Shown piece after piece: positions 34,131 through 45,360 of a DNA stretch of 64,000 nucleotides (positions are counted from its first letter, which is position 1; each line of letters starts with the position of its first letter). The notes beneath the pieces are model-generated. The model saw only the letters and a list, made by a program, of their open reading frames with translations, did no database searches and was not told where the DNA came from. Made by a program: the position numbers and the translations under genes. The DNA is from Saururus chinensis (taxonomy: Eukaryota; Streptophyta; Magnoliopsida; Piperales; Saururaceae), in contig CP141141.1 in the NCBI GenBank assembly GCA_035235625.1, positions 10,599,968-10,663,967 on the forward strand. The letters run 5' to 3'.

Positions 34131-37100
34131 GTCAGTGCTTGCTCCTATGAGCTTCATGCCTTTTTCTCGTGGCCTCAACCCAAGCATCACCACAACATTC
34201 CCAACATGTGGCTTCTCCTCTGTGAAGGACCTCCACACTTACCAAATTAGCCTCAAGTGCCATGTTTGTCATGCAGAGTTCTTTGAGGGAGAGCTGCTTA
34301 GCCTTGTCACTGGTTGTGTGTAGGATCGGCCACGCTCACCGGAGAATCCAGCAGTTAAGAGAGTGGTATACCAGGCAGCGGCTGATTTGGCATGACCCAA
34401 TCGTGGTTGTGACTAGCTTGGCACGACCAGGCAGAGACTAGACCTGCTTAGGCTTCTTAACAGAAGTTGGGCAAGCACCCTAGCCTGAGAGTCTAGTAGT
34501 GGAGAGAGTGGTTGGCCAGGAGTGGTTGGCTTGAGATGACTCTGATTGTGGTTTGCCACTGGCTTGGCATGGCTGGGGAGCAACTGAATATGGTTGGGCA
34601 CAACCCATGGGTGGAAAAAAAAAATTATGTTGTTTCGCCCATATACCCCATGCTTTGTATTTACAAACCAGGCATTGGCATTATTTAAACTTATTTTTTA
34701 GCCCTAAGTGCAGTATGTAATTTCTTAAATTATTAAAGACTAATGAAATCACTAAATTCAAATTTGATGAATAAGAAGAAATTAAAGAAAAAGAAAGGTA
34801 GAGAGAGGAGAAGAGAGAAAATCTCGAGAGAGAGAAAGAAATGAGAGAGTGCCAACCTAGGGAGAAGGAGAGCTTGTGGTTAAAGAGGAAAGGTCTAGCC
34901 CAACTTATAGATTTTATCCACCCCAAATGGACTATCACTCTATTTTCTTAATATTTATCACCTTAATTTCTAAGTGATAGTTGTAAGATGAAATCGAAAG
35001 AGAGAGAAAATGTGGCACATAAGAAAGAGAAATTGGCTTCCAAATGGAGAAAGAAAGAGTGATTGGCGAATAAAAGGTCCACCGTTGAATATGCTGAATA
35101 TTTCCTAAATTGCTGATAGGTCCAAAGCTAAAGTTTCGCATATGCTAGAGCTTCGTTGGAGCAAAAGAAGAAGCTTTGGCTATGGCACCGGCTTGGTTTG
35201 GCTGGAGGTCAAGGGAGGCATGGTGCCGGGGCCGGGGCCGGCGAAGGGGAGGAGGATCTGTTGTAGTTTCTTTGGAAATTTTGATCGGCATGGGGAGCAC
35301 TTTTGTCCGCTGAAAATGCCTTTCCTTATCATGCTAATAAAAATATATGGGGACTTCCCGTTCTTTGGGCAAGTACTTTGTTTTTGCCTGTTATTATCCC
35401 TAAAAACAATGAAGCCTACTTCTGTCTCTATGCTAACCGACAATATCTTACGCTTGAAATAGCTTTAGCATTTATTGCTTTATGAAAGTTTACAAAATTC
35501 ATGCAGAAGCACTTTTGTTTTGTATCAATTTATGCAGCTAACTTGAAACAAAGTTAAACGCCCTTTATAAATTGCTTGTGAGCCAGACTTGGGACCCCAT
35601 GTGTCCACAATAAATTACAAAAGGTATTTGAACTTGGAAGTGTTCTGTATAACCGCTGAAATCTTTCTACTCAGACCATAAAAAAAGACATCTTATCTCC
35701 AGGGCCAGCCTTTGTATGGTTGTGAGGCCTAAATCAGGAGAAAGTTTTGGGTCACAATATATTTCACTGTTCAAGAGACGACCCATCAGCCTATTATAAC
35801 CCTCAGTGCCATTGTATCTTATAACTATGCTGATGGTTTGTTTAGAGTGGTGAAATATGCGACCAACATGGTGTGCAACGCACACCTAAAATTTTCTTCT
35901 AAATCAGGTTCTGGCTCAGTGGCTTCAAAGCAGGATCAAGCATGACTACATATAAAGCTGCGGGCCAACTCATTCATACTATTCATCTTCAATGCATGAC
36001 TCATGACCCTTCTATTTCAGCCTAGACAAGCAGAGAAGCCTATTCACAAACAGCTTTCATGTCTGATACCGATAAGACATTCTTTTTAAACCACTGGAAG
36101 AAAAAGGTTCGGATTTCTGAATCACCTGATGATCCTGCCCACTGAACGTCCTTGCCAGTAAGTCATTGGTCAAATGAATTTTGGAGACTGGTAAAGCAAG
36201 CAGGTGGTTCTGATTGCGTAAACTGCACCTCAGCCTCATTCTCTGATTGAATGTCCGCCGAAAAAAAAAAGTTGGTTCGCTGAATGAATCTTATCTTCTC
36301 CCTGTTCTTGTATTACTTTGCTCCAGAGTCCAGCCTGTATTGTCATAACTTGGAGAAGAATATATTTAACTGCATGAAGTTGAGATTGCACCACCCAACA
36401 TCTCTGTCCTTGTCCAATAATTGAATCAGGGAATTATGGGGAAACTTGCTGCAATTTTGCCCTTGTATCCTCTGTCCGCCTTGCTTTTTAGCTGGCATGA
36501 TTGCTACAAGACATCCTATTGGTCCCACTAAGATTAGTTTACTTAATTTCGAAGGGTATATGTATTTTCCCATGACATTTTTTATCATCCTGCCCCATAA
36601 TTCTACATCATCTACACTTCTCTCTCTCTTTTTCTTAACATAATAGATCCATGATCCGACATTTGGAGAAAAGGGTAAGCCACACCCTTCAGCCCTCTCT
36701 ACACACCCCTCTTGTCTGTATTTTGCGATATGGCATGTGTATTTTGCAATATGGCATGGCCGTTTTCTTTCCTAGCTCTTTCGAAAAAAGAAAACCTACA
36801 TAATTCTCCTAGATCATGTCCACCCATCTATAAATTTATGAAAATGAAGTTAATCTTCAAGTCGTTTGTGACTTTGACTCTGAAAGGGGTTTTATTGAAT
36901 ATTCATTAAAAAAGCTTTTCGAGTCTATAGAAGTTGTCGCAAGGTGCAATTCAGTGGTTTCTCTTGTTGGGTCATTATTAAATGAGGTTTTTTCTATATT
37001 TATCGGCCCAATATCTAAATATTCCATATTCCCTAGTTGATATAAATAAATTTTAAAAAATCAGGGTTTCTACTATAATCAATAAAAGATGGATGCAAAT

Positions 37101-37480
37101 ACCCCTTATAAGGCCTTTAGGATGTAAAATTGTATAACCCAACAATGACAGTGCATAAACTCATAGGCGACTAGAGTACAAGTGCAACTTTCAATACTCG
37201 ACGAGTCTTTTCCAATTTTCTATGGGATATTTACAATGTTTTACCTTTGGCAGCATTTTTTGAGATCCACTAGGTGATTTTAACCCGAAGCTTCTCCAAT
37301 CTCAGTTCCAAAATTTCTATTGCTTTGTCCATTCTCTGCTCACACAATAGGGGTAGCCTTCGAGGCATCATTCCGGTAGGCTTTAGCGTAGTAGTTAGTC
37401 AGCGGCTTCCACTGCAAATAACGAAACATGTAAAGGCATCCGCATACCCTAGTCAAATTATCACATTGTGGAATGCACGC
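34131..37480. other. Unassigned region without a supported gene
   Basis: 34337-34440 and 34480-34590 form an imperfect tandem pair (GAGAGTGGT..CCAGG.., GGCTTGGCAYG..). About 34790-34870 and 34995-35065 are GA-rich. A GC-rich patch at 35190-35260 (GGTGCCGGGGCCGGGGCCGG) lies inside a 106-codon frame at 35142-35462 that matches nothing I know. 35600-36600 reads like low-copy sequence but has no recognisable domain on either strand. Confidence 0.4.
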
Positions 37481-37489
37481 TAAGTTCAT

Positions 37490-40400
37490 ATATCATGTTA
37501 TTGATAATGTGATAATTAGTACATGCATATCGACACAGGGTACACATATAGTGTTATTGATAATATGATATGCTCAATAGTACATATATCATGTTATCAC
37601 AATATGTGTATATCATATTAGCAATGACACATCTTATTGACAAGTCGTGTTATCTTTGATGCAATATAATACATCATATTATGGATAACATGATAAGTGT
37701 CCTTAGTGTGTATTTGATGGTTGCTTGGCAGTTACAAAAGTTAAATGATCACTTGATTTTGTGTTAGTTACTTGGGCAATTACATAATCTAAATAATCAT
37801 GACCCATTGTTGACAGTTACATAATATGGATAATCAAAACCAATTGTTCGTGGCTATGTAACATACTAAAATTTTTGACATACCTCTTTGATAGTTGTAG
37901 GCAACACGAAGATATACTGGAGTATCTAAGTTGAAACCAGAAGACAAATGATGGAATCACTGAAGGATGCTTAGGAGAAGAAGAAGATTCATGGGAGGAG
38001 ACCGGGGCTGGCACAAACAACTACCATGGTGGATTGACTGTAGAAGGACCTTGTCAAAGCAAGGCTGAAATGCAAGCGAATTTTGGAGGATACTGGGTTC
38101 TACCCAGTATACAAATGCCAGAAAGTGGTCATCTCAAGGCTGCTACTCAACGTGTTAATTAGTGAGTTATGGGACGACTCACATGAAGCATTTAACATTC
38201 AGGGAAATTTTATCCCCATCGAGGATGATGTTGCCCTCATCACGAATCTGAGGGCTCAAAGAACCCAAGTGAAGTTTGAAATTGCAAAAGGGAAGGAAGC
38301 CCAAGCCAAAGGGCAATTCTTTATAAGGTTCTTACAAGTGAAGAGGCCGGACAAGAACAATATTGAGAAAATTTGGAAGGAGGTATATGAAGGAAAGAAT
38401 GTTGTCGCTAACAAGGACCTAGCATGCTTATCAATAGTGCATATGGGTGCACTAGTGTATTCACTCAAAGCAACAAATTTGTCTCCCCATTGCGATGTGA
38501 TTATTAGATGACTTGGCAAAGGTTGGGAGCTACAGTTGGCGTGAGTCATCTACAAGATGCTCAATCAAGGGATATCTTTGTCCCACCAAAACATCAGGAG
38601 CACAAAAGAAGACCGCGCAGCCACCCTCAAAATTCTAATGAGAGCATCATTTGTTCTACAGGTAAAGCTTTATAGTAGTGATAACATGACTTGTGTATAG
38701 TAGTGTAGAGTTAATAATATGACTACTTCACATGTCTTGTTCGTAATAGCATTGTAGGAATAGCATGTTTGGTGTTGTGTGTTATTGATGGCACGATGAT
38801 CGCATTAGTGTGTTATCAATAATATGATAAATTTATTTGTGTGTCATTGATTATGCGATTTATCTATTATTGTGTTATCGATGACATGATAATCTGTGTA
38901 GCATGCCATCGAGGGTACGATTATCATATTATCGTATTTTATATAACACAACATATCTGATATCGTAGCACTGCTAATGTGATTGTTTTGGTAACATAGG
39001 TATGGCTTTTTTAGCACACAAGTATATGGGCACCAAGTTATCCTCCATGTACTCCTAGGAGCATGAGGGGCATGAGATGACTTAGTTGGTTTGGGCTGTG
39101 GAGAAGGCAACAAAGCTTGATCTATCTGAAGAGAAGACTATGAAGAAATTGTTGGCCCATCACAAAATAAAGAAGTGGTATGAAAAAATGCTCACTCGTC
39201 TCAAGGCTGACCCTAAGGTGATACCTTAGATAAAGCCAATTGTTGAAGAGACCCATTTCATCAAGGTCTACTGAGAAGACCTCCTAGAAGGCCGTCATTT
39301 AGAGCACTAGCACAAGCTAGATGAGGCTTTTTCCAATAAACACACACAGGGTGTAAATGATAGTCCAATCTCAACTGGTGTCAGCTGTCATTAAGAGCCT
39401 GTGATGCTCAAAGATATTATGACTGACCTTAATTGAATGCATGCAACCTCCAACCATAGAAGTTCCTTAACCTTAGAATCATCGAGAAGACCTCCTCCTA
39501 CAACAACAAAAGTGAAGTCATCCCCCCTCACCCCCCACCGACATTGAGGGTGAAATCTCTTGTATCAAAATTGAAGTCCAAGCCTTTGATGCAAGAGAAA
39601 GGCCAACTTGGACCCCCAGCTAAAGAGGAAGACTTCATTTTTTGCAAGTTGGGGAAGAACAAAATGAAGTGAGAGGCCGGGCCCTAACTTCATTTTCAGT
39701 AATTTATGATATTATGTTATTGAACACATGAAATAGTAGTTGTTGTAATATCAATAACACGACAAGGGGAATAATTAAGTTATTGATAATACGACTTATG
39801 AGTTTAATCGTATTTAAGCTAACACGACTCATTACCTGATTTATGTAGGAAAAAGAGAACCATTAGAAGTAGAAGCTGAACCCCCTAAGGTGAAAAAAAG
39901 GGTTTCCAATTTCTCAAGAAAATAAATGAGGAAATGGAGCAAGCCCAGGAGAAGTCACCTCTATAACCGATGTCAAAGAAAAGATCAGCGGATGAGTCCA
40001 TCCATATAGCTACCCAACATCCCCAGTGCCCCTACTCATGAGGTGCACGATGGTGCATCCAAGAGCCACCACAGTCGATGATGAGGGGGTCTAGGGCCCG
40101 AGTTCCCGAGGTGAAGTAGGTGAAAATAAGCTTTCTCATGAAGGTTCCACTCAGGGATTCAACGGAGAAGGAGGGGGTGAACAACCATTGGCAATGGTGG
40201 TAGTGGAAGTTGTGAGTTATCTTGTAGAGGAGCATGAGGCTAAGTCTCCAAAATACTCTTTTAAAATCATAGCCCTCTATTGGTCAAGGAATATCACAAG
40301 ATCTAATGGGAAATACCTTACTACTAGGATTAATCCTTTCTATATGAACGCCATGTGCAAGTAGTATGTGATAAAATTTGTCTAGCTCCCCATCGATTAA

Positions 40401-41550
40401 GTCACACAATGCTTCACCTGCACAACAAGAATTGTGAAATATATGATGTGTGCCTTACCTGCACGCTAGCATTTCTTGTAGTTCATAATGATACCTCAGT
40501 GCTTGGAAATATATGAAGTTATATTTTTAAGTGTAATGTTAGTCAAATATTTGAAGAAGCCAGAATATTTTCTCACAATCCAAAAGTTAGATGTTAAAGG
40601 GTGGTCAGTTGACTTTATTTGAGTACCACACACATGCTTGGGCATTTACCTTGTCACCATCACATCATCTCTTACATTAGATGCCCTTATGTACCACTTG
40701 CAAAATTGGTTAGAGCACTTAGCTGCATGTATGTATGTATGTATATATATATATATTCTTCTTTTTACCTACAACCCGATATATAAAATTTATCCTTATT
40801 GTAAGGTCTACCAACACGCTCTTAAAATTTATCAAACTTTGGAACTGTGCACCCAATTAGAGTAGATTACGGTAGTTATTTCCCTACAAACTACCTATCA
40901 TCATCTAACCCTCACGAATATTTGGTTGCAACACATTGAGATTATTGATTGTGGCCCACTCAGCCTCAGAGTCAATATACGTGGGTACCTACTGTGTCCA
41001 AATTTATCATGGTCAGTCATACTTTTCATCTCAATAGTGTAATTATCATTACAATTTTTCACACTCCACACTTCTTTAAATTCATGCACATCTGCATTCC
41101 TAGAGTTATATGGGAAATCATAGCTATCATTCTTGCATGACGTCCTTAATGCACCCATTCTTAGGACATAGCTTGAAATTGAATGTGCATGCCTTCTAGA
41201 TTAGGCTATGTAGACATTGGAATGTTAAATGATGTATGATGCAAATTTGTTGAATCGAACTCACCCAGTTCTCCTAATCTACAATGAATATTAACGTGTT
41301 AACGAATATATGATTTAACTCAATAATGTATATTTGGTTACATGCCTACAACTTACATCGTGACATCGATAGGACAATATTCATCAAAGTCGTGTTATCA
41401 CCTCTATGCTAATTAACACAAATATATGAGATATCACATTCATAGTATCGCATCAACAATTATGCGATAATAAATACATTGTGTTTCCATCAACAAGATT
41501 ATTTAAACTATCGTGTTATTGGGAACATGATAAAGTATAATATTGTCTAA
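37490..41550 (+). pseudogene. Decayed multi-exon transposon-type gene, motif-filled introns
   Basis: Exon-like block 1 includes an open frame at 38083-38511 (GFYPVYKCQKVVISRLLLNV, WDDSHEAFNI, DDVALITNL, IWKEVYEGKNVV), broadly similar to plant-mobile or DUF1985-type domains carried by transposons; this assignment is weak. It continues in a shifted frame to CAG|GTAAAG, with an intron at 38662-38999. Block 2 from 39000 (KYMGTKLSSMYS, EEKTMKKLLAHHKIKKWYEK) has several stops and runs to about 39698. An intron at 39699-39848 (CA|GTAATT ... ATGTAG|GA) follows. Block 3 from 39849 is Lys/Glu/Pro-rich with stops, to about 40240. Both introns, plus 37490-37735 and 41285-41550, are dominated by a TGTTATYGATAAYAYGATAA-like motif. 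Frameshifts and stops make it non-functional. Confidence 0.5.
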
Positions 41551-43502
41551 ATCCGGAATTCATGCTAGGATAAGTTGATACAACCTTCTTCAACCTTGGT
41601 GATTTTTCTCTATTCACAATCTGCTTCCTTTACAACTACATAATTTGTCTCCATTCGCAGCTCATTCATCTCTACATACAAAGATAACACTTCTTTATTT
41701 GCCTTCCACCGACTATAGGTCTTCTTCATTGTCTGATTCATATGGTATGGACAAATTCAAAGACATAATCATATATTTCAAAGTCACATGACCACATTGG
41801 ACAGCAAGTCTTTCTTTTACTTGCACCGAAAGCTTGCCCTAGCTCACCCGAGGATCAACGTTCATCAACTGCACCTTTCCATTAATATATTTGCTATCAT
41901 TTCCTATATTTCTAGTGTAATAAACGCAAATAGGAACACAATCTATTATGCTGAGGAAAGACCATTTTTTCGACCACCGAGTAGAAAAAAGGAAGAAAAT
42001 GGTAGGTTTTGGTTCTTCCAGTAACCCGCTAGTGACTTGCTGACAGTATCTCCCGCCAATACTACCTACCCATCGGAACAATGCCACCCTACCCCCCTTC
42101 CACTTTTTATAATGCTACCCTGATGTGGAGATGAGGTTCATTTATGATGTAAAGGTAGTTTTATCCTCAAACAGGTTATATAAGATTAGGTGTTAAAAAC
42201 TAGAGAAGATTGAATTGAATATGTGAGAATTGGGCCAAGCAATATAGAAAAATTCCTATTAAATTGAAGCTGCTACTTTGAGCTTGTTTGAAAATAGGTA
42301 TGAACCATTTGCAAACAAAGCTATGAACTTTATAAAGGTTTTAATGAGATGATTTTTGGAGACGGCAAGAATGAGAAGGTCTCACATAGATATTTTTAGA
42401 AGGTGAACAGAACCTATGAGGGAGGGAGAGGAAAAACGGGGTGGGAGTGTGATATTTGAGAAGTTGAGTCAGAGAGAGGTGCAACAACAATATTAGAGAG
42501 GGAATAACATTTCTATGATAAATTTAAGCATTCAAGTATTGGAGTTTAGGCTATGCCCAATAGGGGTGGAACGTGGGAAGTGGGGAAAAAACTCATTCAA
42601 GAGATGGCGTGGAGAGAATGAAATTTTCTCTCTTTGGGGTGGGAACATAATTGGGTGGGCTCATAACAAAATTGGATTTAAAAATACCTACCCAATTTTT
42701 TAAAAAATAAACTGTCAATTACAACTTAGCTTTTCCTTCATAAGATTGTGTGCATATGTGGTTGATTTAAGAAACAGTTTCTAAATCATCACCAAATAAT
42801 CAATCACACAAAGGGCAAACAATAAGATATGAAGTGCACCAATATTATGAGGACTTGCCTTGTGACGGTATTCTTCTTTCATACATTATCTCCAACAGTA
42901 TCGGGTCATGTACACGGGAATTTAAATTCACCCACTAATGATTTAGTCAGTGCAATTTCTTGCCAAGCTGGTTTTAGAAGTGCAATAAACCGAAGATTGA
43001 AAAAGCACATGTGCAATCGTTTATACATTGAACTACCAAACAGACTTCACGTGACAATAATTTCATTAGAAATTTGGAAAGGTGCAGCGTTTACTCATGG
43101 TGTACACAACAGTCATTGCCTGGTCTGGCTAAATGTGCATATTGGCAAGAAAATAGGAATAGTTTCAGTCAACACATTACTCATGTAGACTTGTGTTCTA
43201 ATCCAAAAAAGAAAAATCTTATCTCTGTGTGTGGAAAAAAAATAAGTCCAACTTTTTGTGTTCAGGCCGGATGGCTAAAGACGGACACCGACTCAATTGA
43301 ATGGGGGTGATTTACAATGCTATCATAGAATTATACTAAAAAGTGTAATGTGATTAAAGATGCTGAAGATGTGTAAATTCCATCACATCGACTTGAACAT
43401 ATGTAAATTCTTCAAAAACAAAGATTATTTACCAAGATAAGCTAGATCAGATGCTCATCTTTATGAAAAGCCATAGCGGCGAACTATTGATCTTCTAAAA
43501 CG
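41551..43502. other. Gene-free spacer
   Basis: No supported gene. A frame at 42829-43188 (119 codons) starts with a hydrophobic signal-like segment (about residues 8-25), but nothing after it is recognisable and there is no gene-like context. Confidence 0.4.
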
Positions 43503-43504
43503 TA

Positions 43505-43751
43505 CAATATTTCATATTAATAGCTCTATTATGATAGTACTTAAAAAAAGCTCCATTTGAGTTCATTAATAGCTCCATTTAGCAGAAAAAACTTATTTCA
43601 TATTAATAGCTCTATTATGTTTAATTTAAGTAGTTAAGTACTTAAAAAAAAGGTATCATAAACTTATTTTCTTTCCTCTTAGAAGTAAGTGTCACCATTC
43701 AATAAAATTATTATTTATTTAAATATAACTATTAATATAGGACAGAAGAAG
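43505..43751. mobile_element. Stowaway-family MITE, 247 bp, internally duplicated
   Basis: TA flanks at 43503-43504 and 43752-43753. The right end (TATAGGACAGAAGAAG) is better preserved than the left (CAATATTTCATATTAATAGC). ATTAATAGCTC occurs three times in the left half, suggesting an internal duplication. The right half matches the 7.6 and 8.9 kb elements (AAGTACTTAAAAAA, GGTATCATAAACTTATTTTC). Confidence 0.7.
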
Positions 43752-44460
43752 TAGTTTAAATCATCCTTTCCTCCAGTAATTTGCTAGAGGAGCAGAAGCC
43801 ATTTTTTATCTGTTTCTTGTTTTTAGAATTGCTTTAGGAATTAAAAGAGGCCGAAAGCACTTCTGATTTAACAAGTTTAAGCATTTTATTTGCAAATGGC
43901 TTATTTAGAGCTAATAGTGGTAAAAGTAGCTTATGAACTAAATCAGATAAATGAATAAATGACATTGTATTACTCATTTAATCACTCTTTTAGGCACTAC
44001 TGCATTGGATTCCTATACCGAGGAATCAAACAACAGGCCAGCATACCTTATGAGGGGAGCATGGGACTCGTGCCGATCAATAATTGAGAAAGTAATACAG
44101 CTATCACAAAAGCCATTTTCTCCTAACTATCCCCCATGTCACTACACGCTGTGCCCAAAATTCACATGCTTTTCTCACATTAATTGGACCATACTACCCA
44201 CATTGTATTATTGTATGACTGCTTTCTCAATTGAGTAAGTGGCACTTGAGAAGAAACACGAATTATGAGCAGATTAGGAATGCTAGAGTTGGCACTATCT
44301 GAATTTTTAATTATGATCAGATTACTGTACAACTAATAATTGTTAATTCTTTATTATTAATGTCTAATCATCAAAAAAGAATATAGAATACAATGATAAA
44401 GAAAGGTTAATACTGTTGACCTTTGTTTTGGAGTTTAAATTGTGTGTGTGTGTGTGGGGG

Positions 44461-44571
44461 ATGATCAAAGTAATTAGTTTTGGAAGGATAGATTGCACAA
44501 GCTAACTTCCCTTGTGGAAATGATCAAAGTAATTAGTTTTGGAGGGATAGATTGCACAAGCTACCTTCCCT
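44461..44571 (+). repeat. 59-bp tandem duplication upstream of beta-tubulin
   Basis: ATGATCAAAGTAATTAGTTT... starts at 44461 and again at 44520; the copies differ at only about two positions. A GT microsatellite precedes it (44439-44456). It lies 0.8-0.9 kb upstream of the tubulin start codon, so it could duplicate promoter elements. Confidence 0.93.
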
Positions 44572-44651
44572 TTAAGATTTAAGAAAGGGAAAATTTTATG
44601 GCTCCCCTAGCGAAATTGAGCAGGAGAATTGGTGACGTGCTTGCGATCGCA

Positions 44652-44674
44652 CCGTCGATCCTCATGATCGACGG
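44652..44674. repeat. Perfect 9-bp inverted repeat in the tubulin upstream region
   Basis: CCGTCGATC, loop CTCAT, GATCGACGG. It lies just downstream of the 59-bp duplication. Nearby, CAATTCAAGATCYGGCGATG occurs twice, at about 44797 and 44873. Confidence 0.8.
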
Positions 44675-44989
44675 CTCCTACCTAATAGAAAATATGCCGG
44701 GGGATATTAGGGAGGACCAAAAATTCTTCCGTCTTAGTGTAGCATGTAGGGCCATTGTGGCATTTTACAAGAACAATGACAAAGGGTAGAAGCAGCCAAT
44801 TCAAGATCCGGCGATGGTTGGTTTGGGGAGGGTTTGATTTTAGGGGCACTGGCGTGGAATATCCCAACAACCAATTCAAGATCTGGCGATGCACCTCGTT
44901 GTCCCTATCATGTTCCAGCTCATGGACTCTTGTTGTTTGTTCAAATGCCAACCTCAAAACATCCCCACATGATCCCCTTAATTGCACCT

Positions 44990-45049
44990 CCCCTTTCTCT
45001 CTCTCTCTCTCTCTCACCCATTTTATTCTAATATAGTAAACATTATATA
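44990..45049 (+). promoter_or_regulatory. Probable core promoter of beta-tubulin: CT repeat and TATA box
   Basis: A (CT)n run at about 44996-45015 is followed by TTATATA at 45043-45049. The expected start site would be about 45075-45085, giving a roughly 280-nt 5' UTR that includes GATCGATCGATC and a second CT run. CT microsatellites near plant start sites are frequent and often regulatory. Position and role are inferred. Confidence 0.5.
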
Positions 45050-45360
45050 CTCCAATTATCAAATCAATCCACCATCACCGATCGATCGATCTCTCTCTCT
45101 GAAAATATCAAGTCTAATCATCCAACCTTGCACAAGTACAAAAACCCATCCACAATTCATCCCCAATTGCTCACACTTCTCTTCCTTTCCTCCTTACTCC
45201 ACCTTCTCAATTAATTCCACTCTCATTCACAGGTTTTCATCTCCTTTCCACGTTCATATTAGTCCCAAAGAAAGAAACATTCACAATGTTTATCATTTGT
45301 ATAGGCACTAATATCTCATGAATTTTGATCTTCACTTGTTGTCAACAGAAACATAAAGCC

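Noticed and set aside
40901-41158. 85-codon minus-strand frame with a plausible protein look
   Set aside because: No motif I can name, no splice or promoter signals, inside a decayed element; not enough to call a gene.
42829-43188. 119-codon frame with a signal-peptide-like start
   Set aside because: No known mature domain, no gene-like composition or promoter context; likely chance.
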